A stretch of DNA of 32,857 nucleotides from an uncultured Bacteroides sp. (GTDB lineage: Bacteria > Bacteroidota > Bacteroidia > Bacteroidales > Bacteroidaceae): NCBI GenBank assembly GCA_900546645.1, contig URDR01000031.1, positions 1-32,857 of the forward strand, in the 5' to 3' direction. The notes beneath the pieces were generated by a model that worked only from the letters and a program-made list of their open reading frames with translations, was not told the DNA's origin and made no database searches. The position numbers and the translations under genes are program-made. Below, in pieces: positions 9,524-17,193 of this stretch (positions within the stretch are counted from its first letter, which is position 1; every line of letters starts with the position of its first letter).

Positions 9524-9532
9524 TTATATTTG
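9503..9532 (+). promoter_or_regulatory. Thioredoxin gene promoter inside the dnaE 3' end
   Basis: TTG at 9503-9505, a 19-bp spacer and TATATTTG at 9525-9532 match the Bacteroides consensus. The -33 element lies within the last dnaE codons and the -7 element just after the dnaE stop. The start codon follows about 30 bp later. Confidence 0.75.
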
Positions 9533-9563
9533 CGTAGCGTAATAATTAAAAAAACAAGAAACT

Positions 9564-9878
9564 ATGGCACTCAACGTTAGTGATAGCAATTTTGAATCGA
9601 TTCTGGCTGAAGGCAAGCCGGTGGTATTGGATTTTTGGGCTACTTGGTGTGGCCCTTGCAAGCAAGTGGCTCCTCATATCGAAGAGTTGGCGGAAGAATA
9701 TAAAGATCGTGTTAACATCGGAAAATGTGATGTAGACGAAAACTCGGAACTTCCGGCACAGTTTGGTGTGAGAAATATTCCTACTATTTTGTTTATTAAG
9801 AATGGCGAGGTGGTTGACAAACAGGTAGGTGCAACTACAAAAGCTGCTTTGCAGGCAAAAATAGAAGCGATTTTGTAA
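9564..9878 (+). CDS. trxA: Thioredoxin
   Basis: A 104-aa thioredoxin of normal length. The active site is WCGPCK with redox cysteines Cys29 and Cys32, preceded by VVLDFWAT. The cis-proline segment is VRNIPTILFIKNGEVVDKQVGA. There is no signal peptide, so it acts as a cytoplasmic disulfide reductase. It has its own promoter at the end of dnaE and lies 30 bp before a small acidic protein in the same direction, which probably shares its transcript. Confidence 0.97.
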   Translation: MALNVSDSNFESILAEGKPVVLDFWATWCGPCKQVAPHIEELAEEYKDRVNIGKCDVDENSELPAQFGVRNIPTILFIKNGEVVDKQVGATTKAALQAKIEAIL

Positions 9879-9908
9879 AAATATTCATGATTTAAACCTT
9901 TAAAGACT

Positions 9909-10244
9909 ATGGCACTGGAAGACGATTTCTTATTGGAAGATGAGGATGATGAAAAATGTGTAGAGTTCATCAAAAATTATTTGCCTCAAGATTTGAAAGA
10001 TAAATTCTCGGATGATGATTTGTTTTATATCCTTGACTTGATAGTAGAATATTATACCACGAGCGGATGCTTGGATGTTCAGCCTGATGATGAAGGTTAC
10101 ATCAATATCGACCAAGATGAAATAGTAAACTACATAGTCAAAGAGGCTGCAAAAAACGGAATGGGTCCTTATGAACCGGATGAAGTATTTTTTGTAGTTC
10201 AAGGAGAAATGGAATATGGAAACTCTATCGGTCAGGTAGAATAA
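9909..10244 (+). CDS. Small acidic protein of unknown function
   Basis: A 111-aa, very acidic protein (N terminus MALEDDFLLEDEDDEK) without membrane spans or a signal peptide. The middle (YLPQDLKDKFSDDDLFYILDLIVEYY) looks helical, followed by an Asp/Glu-rich region with IDQDEIVNYIVKEAAKNG. I recognise it only as a conserved Bacteroidales hypothetical protein. It follows trxA by 30 bp and ends before a strong terminator, so it is probably the last gene of the dnaE-trxA direction. Confidence 0.85.
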   Translation: MALEDDFLLEDEDDEKCVEFIKNYLPQDLKDKFSDDDLFYILDLIVEYYTTSGCLDVQPDDEGYINIDQDEIVNYIVKEAAKNGMGPYEPDEVFFVVQGEMEYGNSIGQVE

Positions 10245-10267
10245 TCATTGAAACCGGTTAGAATAAG

Positions 10268-10308
10268 AAAGCACAGAGCGAATCTGTTTAGATAGCTCTG
10301 TGCTTTTT
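10268..10308. terminator. Strong terminator shared by convergent transcripts
   Basis: A perfect 12-bp inverted repeat pairs AAAGCACAGAGC (10268-10279) with GCTCTGTGCTTT (10295-10306) around a 15-nt loop. A T-rich tract follows on the plus strand and a weaker one (CTTATTC) on the minus strand. It separates the small acidic gene from gldH. Confidence 0.92.
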
Positions 10309-10347
10309 ATTTTATTGGGAGACCGATGCAGTTTCTGCTTTTTTCTT

Positions 10348-10848
10348 TTAAGGTTTTACTAACCGGATTCCGGCATCGCTTATTCCGGGAAGCGGATCCT
10401 GTTTCATGAGGTGAGTCATCTGTAATACGTTGATTGAAGAAGGGCGTATGGTGAACGTCTTTTCGCAGAAATAGGTGTGTTGAAACAAACTTCCGGTATT
10501 TCCTCCGCTATTCCATTTCCCTTGTTCGTCGGCCAGATAAAAATGTAACGTATCTGTTTGAAAAACCAGGCTGTCTTTCCAGTTTTGTCTGATGCTCAAC
10601 CAAATGTCACGAAAAGGATATTGATTGGTGTTTCTGATTCCTACTTCCAGCCGATACCCTTCTCCTTCAATCTGTTCAGGCAGTTGATAAGATAATGTGT
10701 CTTGCTTATGCCATCCGTCGGGAGTAGGGATTGACTGATAAGTATGGTAGAGTGTATCCTGCCGGCAGGATACCCATAAGAAAAGGAAAACTGTCGGCAA
10801 GATAAACTGCAGGTTATGCCTGAGTTTCTGAAGCGGGTTTAGCTTCAT
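10348..10848 (-). CDS. gldH: GldH-like lipoprotein
   Basis: A 166-aa protein with a lipoprotein signal: basic start (MKLNPLQKLRHN), hydrophobic core (FILPTVFLFLWV) and lipobox VSC with Cys28, giving an envelope lipoprotein. The mature part (DTLYHTYQSIPTPDGWHKQDTL... and FQHTYFCEKTFTIRPSSINVLQMT) matches the GldH family, defined in gliding Flavobacteria but also kept in non-gliding Bacteroides, where its role is unknown. The frame is open far upstream (to 11217), but that part only shadows the basic tail of the preceding gene. The ATG at 10848 gives the lipoprotein signal. It overlaps the 3' end of the ricT-like gene by 35 bp, so translation is probably coupled. Confidence 0.88.
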   Translation of the reverse strand: MKLNPLQKLRHNLQFILPTVFLFLWVSCRQDTLYHTYQSIPTPDGWHKQDTLSYQLPEQIEGEGYRLEVGIRNTNQYPFRDIWLSIRQNWKDSLVFQTDTLHFYLADEQGKWNSGGNTGSLFQHTYFCEKTFTIRPSSINVLQMTHLMKQDPLPGISDAGIRLVKP

Positions 10849-12268
10849 GTTCAGGCGTTTTTTTTGCTTCATTTTGCTCATTCGGATTCGATGGTTTGTT
10901 TCCGTTATTGCGCCGGTTGTTATTCCGGTTATTTCGTCCTTGGCGCGGGGGGCGTTCATTGCCTTCCCGTTTTTCTTGTGAGGAACGTTCCCCCCGATTT
11001 CCTTCAGCCGTATTGGGCTTATTGGCCTGCTGAGGTTGCTGTGCAAAGCGTGGATTGCGGTTTTTGGCTCTTGAAGAACGGTTTTCCGGCTGTCCTTTCT
11101 GGGTGTTGGCATTCTCTTGTCCGTTAGTCGAACCTGAAGAACTTGTTGCTTCTCCATTTGCAGGTGCGTTGTTTTTTTGTTTTTTCTTCTTTCCTTTACT
11201 GTTTTTGCTTTTGTCAAAGCGGGTTAAGCTTTCCTGCTCCAGTAAGTCTTTAGGCTGTTTCGCCTCGCGTTCGTTATATTCCTCTACCAGTTTTTCCGGT
11301 TTTTCGCCCCGTTTGTTCATATTGATGATTTCAAAGGCTCTGCGTGCAGTGATGGTTGCCTCATTGGCAAGGAAACTCTTGTCTGTGCTGTATGTTATCG
11401 TGTTTTTAAGAATGTCAGCCTTGAAGTAAAAATAAGTAGCATCAGCTGTTTCGAGCGTGATTTCCTTGCTGGGAAGTCGCTTTTGACATTCTACATATGC
11501 ATCGACCTCATAATTCAGGCAGCATTTCAGTTTGGCACACTGCCCTGCCAGTTTTTGCGGATTCAGTGAAATGTCTTGAAAACGGGCTGCACTGGTTGAT
11601 ACAGAGATGAAATTGGTCATCCATGTAGCGCAACAAAGTTCCCGTCCGCAAGGACCGATACCCCCGATTCGTCCTGCCTCCTGACGCGCTCCGATTTGCT
11701 TCATTTCGATGCGGACGCGGAATGCTTCAGCTAAAACCTTGATGAGCTGACGGAAGTCTACTCGTTCATCGGCAATGTAGTAGAAGATGGCTTTATTCCC
11801 ATCACCTTGATATTCTACGTCGCCTATTTTCATCTGTAAGCCCAGGTCTTCTGCTATTTTGCGTGAACGTATCATGGTATCATGCTCGCGCGATTTGGCT
11901 TCTTCGTACTTTTCCATATCTACGGGTTTGGCTTTCCGGTAGATACGGCGAATCTCCGTATCTGGCTTGATGTTTGCTTTTCTCATTTGCAGAGGAACCA
12001 GTCTGCCGGTCAGTGTTACCGTTCCGATGTCGTGCCCAGGACTGGCTTCTACGGCAACAATGTCTCCTTTTTCCAAGGCCAGATGGTTGCTGTTTTTGAA
12101 ATACCCTTTTCGGGTATTCTTAAACTGTACTTCCACGATGTCTTGCTCGTCGGCATTACCGGGAATATCAGCAAGCCAGTCGTAGGTGTTCAGTTTATTA
12201 TTCTGTCGTCCGCAGCCGCCGCAGCAAAGGCGTCCACTTCCGTTTTTAAGTTTAAAATCATTATCCAT
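10814..12268 (-). CDS. ricT: PSP1/RicT-family protein with a long disordered tail
   Basis: A 484-aa protein. Residues about 20-340 are a PSP1-domain protein related to Bacillus YaaT/RicT: VEVQFKNTRKGYFKN, DIVAVEASPGHDIGTVTLTG, IGARQEAGRIGGIGPCGRELCC, then LAGQCAKLKCCLNYE. The cysteine groups CGRELCC and CAKLKCC are those expected to bind an iron-sulfur cluster in RicT; an additional CCGGC lies at residues 15-19. Residues from about 345 on are low-complexity and rich in Asn, Arg, Lys, Gln and Glu (RNNRNNNRRNNG), absent from Bacillus RicT and probably disordered, perhaps RNA-binding. It starts 7 bp after holB and overlaps gldH. The symbol is by family similarity; the role in Bacteroidetes is not known to me. 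Confidence 0.82.
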   Translation of the reverse strand: MDNDFKLKNGSGRLCCGGCGRQNNKLNTYDWLADIPGNADEQDIVEVQFKNTRKGYFKNSNHLALEKGDIVAVEASPGHDIGTVTLTGRLVPLQMRKANIKPDTEIRRIYRKAKPVDMEKYEEAKSREHDTMIRSRKIAEDLGLQMKIGDVEYQGDGNKAIFYYIADERVDFRQLIKVLAEAFRVRIEMKQIGARQEAGRIGGIGPCGRELCCATWMTNFISVSTSAARFQDISLNPQKLAGQCAKLKCCLNYEVDAYVECQKRLPSKEITLETADATYFYFKADILKNTITYSTDKSFLANEATITARRAFEIINMNKRGEKPEKLVEEYNEREAKQPKDLLEQESLTRFDKSKNSKGKKKKQKNNAPANGEATSSSGSTNGQENANTQKGQPENRSSRAKNRNPRFAQQPQQANKPNTAEGNRGERSSQEKREGNERPPRQGRNNRNNNRRNNGNKPSNPNEQNEAKKTPEHEAKPASETQA

Positions 12269-12275
12269 TGTTATA

Positions 12276-13403
12276 TTATTGCTTTAGTTCAACAATCATC
12301 CGCAGGGAAAGATCAAAGAAAATCATTTTCGGATTTACATTTTGCTCAACATGCAGTTGGGCTTCTTCCAAAAGAGCGGTGATTGAGAAGATATTTTTTT
12401 CATTAATAAAAGGCGCAAAGCGAGTGGAAAACTGGTCTTCATCCGGACTGAGATAGTTCATTTCAGGTTGATGGAAATTGTAGATGAAGTTTTCCCGGAT
12501 CATACGCTGGCAATATTCCAGAAACGATTTCTGCCGTTCGCGTCCCATGCCGGCCACTTGTTCGCTCCAAGTCTTCAGCGTACGAATGTCACGCTTATAT
12601 GCTGTGCGCATCAGGTTGATGAAGAGCTCAAAACTGTTTCTTTGTTCTTCACTTAACTGAATATTTTCCAAGGTCCGTAATAGGCTTCCTCCTGAGCGGT
12701 GCGCAATGTCTTTGGCATCATCGGGAGGTAAGAGATAGCGCTGCTTCAGATAGTCGGCCAGAATCTCTTCGCTGAGCGGATGGAGATGAATACGCTGTGT
12801 ACGGCTGATGATGGTGGGGAGAAGGACTGTCGGGTCTTCGCTTACCAGAAGGAAGACGGTTTGCTGTGGAGGCTCCTCCAATAGTTTCAATAATTTGTTT
12901 GAACATTCTATGTTCATTTTTTCCGGCAGCCAGATGAGCATGATCTTATATCCTCCTTGGTTGGATTTGAGTGATAGTTTACGTTGTATCTCATCGCTTT
13001 CGCGTACGTAAATTTGCGGTTGCTGGTTTCCGGCATCAAGAGCGGTCATCCATTGGTTTAGACCTACATAGAGTTGGCGTTGAAGCATTTCTCGCCATTG
13101 AAGGAGAAAGTCATCGCATACAGAGTCGCGTCCGGCTTTCCGCTTGATGATAGGAAAGGCAAAATGCAGGTCGGGATGTGCCAGTCGGTTCATCATGGCG
13201 CATGACGGACATTCACCGCATGCGTCATTTTCATGCGGATGTTGGCAGAGCAAATAGCGGGCAGTGGCAAGGGCAAGGGGCAGTTTTCCGCTTCCGGCAG
13301 GACCGGACAGCAGGAGTGCGTGAGCCAGTTTGCCGGTTTTCGCACCTTGTATGAGCTGTCGTTTTGCTTCTTCTTGTCCGAGTACGTCTTTAAAGAAAGG
13401 CAT
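12276..13403 (-). CDS. holB: DNA polymerase III delta' subunit
   Basis: A 375-aa AAA+ clamp-loader subunit. Motifs: GQEEAKRQLIQGAKTGKLAHALLL, a P-loop-like GPAGSGKL (residues 34-41), a zinc module with Cys53, Cys62, Cys65 and Cys68 (CGECPSC), NKLLKLLEEPPQQTVFLLVSE and a sensor region IISRTQRIHLHPL. The usual SRC motif reads SRT here, as expected of a subunit that need not hydrolyse ATP. It would work with the DnaE polymerase encoded 3 kb away. It lies 16 bp after metF and 7 bp before ricT, a spacing typical of one operon; holB next to ricT is a conserved pairing in several phyla. Confidence 0.94.
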   Translation of the reverse strand: MPFFKDVLGQEEAKRQLIQGAKTGKLAHALLLSGPAGSGKLPLALATARYLLCQHPHENDACGECPSCAMMNRLAHPDLHFAFPIIKRKAGRDSVCDDFLLQWREMLQRQLYVGLNQWMTALDAGNQQPQIYVRESDEIQRKLSLKSNQGGYKIMLIWLPEKMNIECSNKLLKLLEEPPQQTVFLLVSEDPTVLLPTIISRTQRIHLHPLSEEILADYLKQRYLLPPDDAKDIAHRSGGSLLRTLENIQLSEEQRNSFELFINLMRTAYKRDIRTLKTWSEQVAGMGRERQKSFLEYCQRMIRENFIYNFHQPEMNYLSPDEDQFSTRFAPFINEKNIFSITALLEEAQLHVEQNVNPKMIFFDLSLRMIVELKQ

Positions 13404-13419
13404 GGCGATATTTTTTTGA

Positions 13420-14373
13420 TTAGTAGATTGCTTTGGCTACGTTGCGTACGGTTTCGGTAGCTCCTACAGTGTAGAAGTGAATACTGGGAACTCCCTGCTT
13501 GATGAGTTCACTGCATTGGTAGATACACCATTCAGTTCCTAAAATACGTGCTTCTTCATCGGTTTTACACTTGATGACTTCCGAAGCCAGTTCTTCCGGT
13601 AAATCTACTTTGAAGGTTTTGGGCACTACTGATAATTGAGACAACTTAGTGAAAGGCTTGATTCCGGGAATAATCGGAGCTTGGATGCCAGCTTTACGTG
13701 CGCGGTCTACAAAATCAAAATAATGCTTGTTGTCATAAAAAAGCTGGGTGACTGCATACTCTGCTCCTGCCTCTATCTTGCGAGACAGCCAGTACAAGTC
13801 TTGTTCCGGATTGGGAGATTCCTCATGTTTTTCGGGATAACATGCCACTCCGTAGCTGAATGGTTGTAGAGGAGCTTTGATGGGAGAACCGTCAACAAAA
13901 ACTCCTTGGTTGAAATCATTGATTTGCATTTCCAGGTCAATGGCATGTCGGTTTCCGCCGGCTTCCGGGGTAAAAGACGGTTCATGCTTGGCTTTATCTC
14001 CGCGTAAAACGAGCAGGTCGGTAATGCCCAAGAACTGAAGGTCTAACAATACATATTCGGTGTCTTCTCTGGTAAATCCACTGCACAGCATATGGGGTAC
14101 CACGGTGATGTTATAGCGGTTCTGGATGGCAGCTGCCACTGCTACGGTTCCCGGACGCCGGCGAAGGCGGTCGCGGCGGAATAGCCCGTCTCCCAGTTCG
14201 CGGTAAACATATTCACTTCGATGAGTGGTTATATTGATGTACTTCGGGTCGAATTCACGCAATAGGTCAATATCTGCATAAATTTTTTCAATGCCTGTCC
14301 CTTTGATAGGAGGGAGGATTTCGAATGAAAAAGCGGTCTTATCGGTTGATTTGATTAAATCTATTACTCTCAT
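13420..14373 (-). CDS. metF: Methylenetetrahydrofolate reductase
   Basis: A 317-aa flavoprotein that reduces 5,10-methylene-THF to 5-methyl-THF for methionine synthesis. The N terminus carries FSFEILPPIKG with Glu18 as the likely catalytic acid. Other motifs are YINITTHRSEYVYR, VVPHMLCSGFTREDTEYVLLDLQFLGI, LLVLRGDK, FSYGVACYPEKHEESPN, GAEYAVTQLFYDNKHYFDF and PIIPGIKPF. It heads the minus-strand run metF-holB-ricT-gldH and is preceded by a Bacteroides-type promoter. Confidence 0.97.
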   Translation of the reverse strand: MRVIDLIKSTDKTAFSFEILPPIKGTGIEKIYADIDLLREFDPKYINITTHRSEYVYRELGDGLFRRDRLRRRPGTVAVAAAIQNRYNITVVPHMLCSGFTREDTEYVLLDLQFLGITDLLVLRGDKAKHEPSFTPEAGGNRHAIDLEMQINDFNQGVFVDGSPIKAPLQPFSYGVACYPEKHEESPNPEQDLYWLSRKIEAGAEYAVTQLFYDNKHYFDFVDRARKAGIQAPIIPGIKPFTKLSQLSVVPKTFKVDLPEELASEVIKCKTDEEARILGTEWCIYQCSELIKQGVPSIHFYTVGATETVRNVAKAIY

Positions 14374-14417
14374 TTTATCTCGTTAGTGGGGTTCTATTGC
14401 CAAATTAGTTATTTGGG

Positions 14418-14447
14418 CAAATATAAGAAAAAACTGCCGAACTCCAT
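14418..14447 (-). promoter_or_regulatory. metF promoter
   Basis: On the minus strand TATATTTG (plus-strand 14418-14425) is a perfect -7 match, about 45 bp before the metF ATG. The -33 partner near 14444-14447 is weak (ATGG), with an 18-bp spacer. Confidence 0.6.
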
Positions 14448-14576
14448 GGAAAATGGTTTTAATTTTATCAGACAGGAACGTTTAGCTTTACAGATATAGA
14501 GGTAAATATAGGCGATATGAAGTAATATAGACAGGGAATATTGGATTTGCGGCCGATTTGAACGATTGTAAAACAG

Positions 14577-14674
14577 AACGCCTTGGCGTTTGCCGTGAAA
14601 TGAGTAGGCGTTTTGGTTTTTGTGCCGAGGCGTTTTTGCGGTCATGCCTTGGCGTTTTTAAGCCGAGGCATGAC
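14577..14674. repeat. 22-bp-pitch palindrome array, GCCTTGGCGTTT family
   Basis: The word GGCGTTT occurs at 14585, 14607, 14629 and 14651, spaced exactly 22, 22 and 22 bp. Three of the four are centres of palindromes: AACGCCTTGGCGTT at 14577-14590, GCCGAGGC at 14624-14631 and GCCTTGGC at 14646-14653; the second copy has a decayed left half. The array ends in a 13-bp hairpin pairing 14641-14653 with 14662-14674 (one G-T wobble, 8-nt loop). Neither strand carries a convincing T-run after that hairpin, so it is not a standard terminator. Confidence 0.8.
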
Positions 14675-14709
14675 AGAAGATGAAGTTGGAATTATTTTCT
14701 TTGAGAGGG

Positions 14710-16017
14710 TTAAATCACGGGGGTAAACAGATTGGCAAACCATCCCACAAATCGTCGCCATGCAGAGCGTTTTTTGTATTCTTCACGTGTCATGATGGTG
14801 CTGCATTGCTTGTCTTCATGGAAAATGTGACCAAGCTCGTCGGTGAGGGGAAGGTCGAAGATAAATGCATTGATTTCGTAGTCATAGCGTAAGCTCCGGC
14901 TGTTCAGGTTTGTACTTCCTACGGTACAGAAACGATCGTCTACTATCATGATTTTGGAATGATGGAATCCTCCGTTAAAGATATAGATGTGGGCTCCGGC
15001 CTTTCTCAGCCGGTTGGCGATATAGAAGCCGGCATCGGGAGTAAACGGGATGTCCGATTTTCCGGGAATCATAATTTCTACCCTTACTCCTCTTCGGGCA
15101 GCACGTTTGATGGCTTTCCGTATACTGGAGGTAGGAGTGAAATAAGGATTGATGATTTGTATTTTATGTTCGGCTGCATCAATGGCTGCGATATAAGCTT
15201 TACGTATGATATCAGGGTTGTCATGCGGAACACGCTGTACGATAGCCACTTGATTTCCTGCGCTAACGGGCAGACGGTCTAACGAGTCTTTGCTGAAGGG
15301 GAAAAACTCTTGTCCGTTTACTTTTTGTTTGGTTTCCTTATTCCATACATGTAAAAAAGCTTGCTGGAGTTGTTCCACAGCTGGTCCTTCTATGCGTATG
15401 TGCATATCGCGCCATGCTCCTATTTCAGGCAGTCCGTTGATATAATAATCGGCGATGTTCATTCCTCCTGTGTAGCCCACTTTTCCGTCGATGATTACTA
15501 TTTTCTGGTGGTCTCGACAAAACACGTGATTGATGTATGGAAAGCGTATCGGGTCGAACTTCACGATTTCAATGCCTCGTTCGTTCAGCATTTTCAGATG
15601 TTCTTTTTTCAGCGGACGGTTATTGGAGAAATTGCCGAATGCATCGAACATGGTTCTTACCTTTACCCCTTCTTTGGCTTTTTCGGCGAGGAGGGTAAAC
15701 ATTTCTTTAGCGATGGAGTCACTCCGGAAGTTGAAGTACTCCATATGAATGTGATGCTTAGCCTGCTTGATGGCTTCAAACAGACTGTTGAATTTCTCTC
15801 TTCCGCTGGGGAGGAGTTCCAGTTGGTTATGTTGGGTTAAAGGAATGTTTCTCTGTTTCAGAAAATGAGCAAAAATAGAATCAGCCGGAAGATAGCTTTG
15901 TAAGCTGTCTGTATCTTCATTTTCAGTTGAAAATAAAAATGTGGAAGCTGAGGCCGATGTGCTTAATCCGATGAGAAAAATACATATAAAGTATAGTTTA
16001 TATAGAATTGTTTTCAT
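14710..16017 (-). CDS. Exported phospholipase D-family protein, cardiolipin synthase-like
   Basis: A 435-aa protein with two HKD motifs: DHQKIVIIDGKVGYTGG (His170, Lys172, Asp177) and HHSKIMIVDDRFCTVGSTN (His353, Lys355, Asp360). This is the arrangement of cardiolipin synthases. Unlike the usual enzyme with two N-terminal membrane spans, it starts with a cleavable-looking signal peptide (MKTILYKLYFICIFLIGLSTSASA, shown here only for its pattern: basic, hydrophobic, ASA end), suggesting a periplasmic enzyme. The frame opens at 16041, but the ATG at 16017 is chosen because the promoter -7 element occupies 16039-16046. It is divergent from the BASS transporter. Cardiolipin synthesis or transphosphatidylation is likely; the substrate is not certain. 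Confidence 0.85.
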   Translation of the reverse strand: MKTILYKLYFICIFLIGLSTSASASTFLFSTENEDTDSLQSYLPADSIFAHFLKQRNIPLTQHNQLELLPSGREKFNSLFEAIKQAKHHIHMEYFNFRSDSIAKEMFTLLAEKAKEGVKVRTMFDAFGNFSNNRPLKKEHLKMLNERGIEIVKFDPIRFPYINHVFCRDHQKIVIIDGKVGYTGGMNIADYYINGLPEIGAWRDMHIRIEGPAVEQLQQAFLHVWNKETKQKVNGQEFFPFSKDSLDRLPVSAGNQVAIVQRVPHDNPDIIRKAYIAAIDAAEHKIQIINPYFTPTSSIRKAIKRAARRGVRVEIMIPGKSDIPFTPDAGFYIANRLRKAGAHIYIFNGGFHHSKIMIVDDRFCTVGSTNLNSRSLRYDYEINAFIFDLPLTDELGHIFHEDKQCSTIMTREEYKKRSAWRRFVGWFANLFTPVI

Positions 16018-16038
16018 GTTTTGGCTTTCTTGCTGGCG

Positions 16039-16069
16039 CAAAAGTATGGAATATTTTATAATTCAACAA
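16039..16069 (-). promoter_or_regulatory. Promoter of the PLD-family gene
   Basis: Minus strand: TTG (plus 16067-16069), a 20-bp spacer and TACTTTTG (plus 16039-16046). Transcription would begin near 16032, upstream of the ATG at 16017 and downstream of the alternative start at 16041, which decides the start. Confidence 0.72.
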
Positions 16070-16207
16070 TGAAAAAGGTGATTTAAACTATAAAAACAGA
16101 CAAGGTGACAAGTGTTGAGGGGAACTTATTGATAGCGAAAAAGAACTTTTTTACGGTTTCTTGTCGATGTGTGGAAGATTATACTCTTTATTGTCAACCC
16201 AATTATA

Positions 16208-16215
16208 TAATTTTG
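16208..16215 (+). promoter_or_regulatory. -7 element of the BASS transporter promoter
   Basis: TAATTTTG at 16208-16215 is a perfect TAnnTTTG match. The -33 element is poor: TTTA at 16187-16190 with a 17-bp spacer. The coding start is 22 bp downstream. Confidence 0.5.
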
Positions 16216-16236
16216 TGGTCTTAATGGCTTTTGGAT

Positions 16237-17193
16237 ATGAATATTATTCGATTTTGTAAAAACTGGACACTTCCTATTGCTATGCTGTCGGGGGTAGTTC
16301 TTTATTTTGTTTATGTAAATGTTCCCTGGTTTCTTACTACAAGAGAAGTTGTGGGGCAGTTGGTTGATGTTATTCAGCCGGTGCTGATTTTTACAATGCT
16401 GTTTCTTACCTTCTGTAAGGTTGATTTTAGTGAGTTGCGTTTTTGCCGTTGGCATTTATGGCTGTTGCTTATTCAGGGAGGGAGCTTTGCTTTGTTGGGT
16501 ATGTTGCTTGTTTTGCTCCCCGATTTTCCGGCACGTATTATAATGGAAGGAGGAATGTTGTGCCTGATTTGTCCTACGGCAACGGCTGCGGCGGTAGTGA
16601 CCCGTAAGTTGGGTGGCGATGCGGGGCATCTTACGGCGTATACGGTATTCATTAATTTATTGGCCGCTTTTTTCGTTCCGCTTTTATTACCGGCAGTACA
16701 TCCTCAGCCAGGCATTAGCTTTATCGGCTCTTTCAGCTTGATTTTAGGAAAAGTGTTTCCTCTTTTGTTGGGTCCCTTTGGGGCGGCTTTTCTGATACGT
16801 CGGTTTTTACCCGCCTTTCATGCGTATGTATCTCGGTTTCATGAATTGTCTTTTTATCTTTGGGCAGTAGCGCTGACATTGGCTATTGCTGTGACTACGA
16901 GGAGTATTGTGCACAGTGAGGTTTCTGTGGGGTTACAGGTAGGCTTGGCTCTTGTTTCCTTGATTTGCTGTGCGGTCCAGTTTTATTTGGGTAAAAAAAT
17001 AGGGCGTATTTATGGCGATGAAATAAGTGCTGGGCAAGCTTTGGGACAGAAAAATACAGTTTTGGGCATTTGGCTGGGATATACTTTTTTTACTCCGGTT
17101 ACGGCTGTAGCAGCGGGATTTTACAGCATTTGGCATAATGTGTTTAATTCCCGTCAGCTTTATCTGCAGCGGAAAAGAGAAGGTTCGGAATAG
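16237..17193 (+). CDS. Bile acid:sodium symporter (BASS)-like membrane transporter
   Basis: A 318-aa polytopic protein with about nine or ten hydrophobic spans, the size and topology of the SBF/BASS superfamily. Family-like features are a polar break after the third or fourth span (CLICPTATAAAVVTRKLGGDAGHLTAY) and a C-terminal segment GQALGQKNTVLGIWLGYTFFTPVTAVAAGFYSIWHN, corresponding to the conserved Gln/Asn-containing helix. The substrate is unknown; bile acids are only one option and many members carry keto acids or other organic anions. The ATG at 16237 is preferred over the in-frame TTG at 16231. The end overlaps the convergent ogt gene by 34 bp. Confidence 0.8.
   Translation: MNIIRFCKNWTLPIAMLSGVVLYFVYVNVPWFLTTREVVGQLVDVIQPVLIFTMLFLTFCKVDFSELRFCRWHLWLLLIQGGSFALLGMLLVLLPDFPARIIMEGGMLCLICPTATAAAVVTRKLGGDAGHLTAYTVFINLLAAFFVPLLLPAVHPQPGISFIGSFSLILGKVFPLLLGPFGAAFLIRRFLPAFHAYVSRFHELSFYLWAVALTLAIAVTTRSIVHSEVSVGLQVGLALVSLICCAVQFYLGKKIGRIYGDEISAGQALGQKNTVLGIWLGYTFFTPVTAVAAGFYSIWHNVFNSRQLYLQRKREGSE

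Larger units (their letters stand above)
14374..14709. other. 336-bp intergenic region holding the metF promoter and a 22-bp-pitch repeat
   Basis: Between the start of metF and the end of the PLD gene, both on the minus strand. 14374-14450 carries the metF leader and promoter. 14490-14535 is AT-rich with four loosely spaced ATAT(AG) words. 14577-14674 is the repeat array described separately. I see no credible gene: the only open frame is encoded largely by the repeats. Confidence 0.7.

Noticed and set aside
10849..11217. Longer N terminus for the GldH frame
   Set aside because: This part is a second reading of the basic tail of the ricT-like gene. The lipoprotein signal begins at the ATG at 10848.
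11882..12382. 166-aa plus-strand open frame across ricT and holB
   Set aside because: It is antisense to two conserved genes and has no recognisable motifs.
12276..13403. holB as a pseudogene because the SRC motif reads SRT
   Set aside because: The delta' subunit does not need ATP hydrolysis and the rest of the protein, including the zinc cysteines, is intact.
14409..14645. 78-aa minus-strand open frame
   Set aside because: Much of it is encoded by the 22-bp repeats, its composition is not protein-like, and it covers the metF promoter.
14641..14674. Standard rho-independent terminator for the PLD gene
   Set aside because: The hairpin is strong, but no T-run follows it on the minus strand, and it is part of the 22-bp array.
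17160..17193. Frameshift or assembly error at the ogt/BASS overlap
   Set aside because: Both products have plausible ends, and a short convergent overlap with a non-conserved ogt tail explains it.
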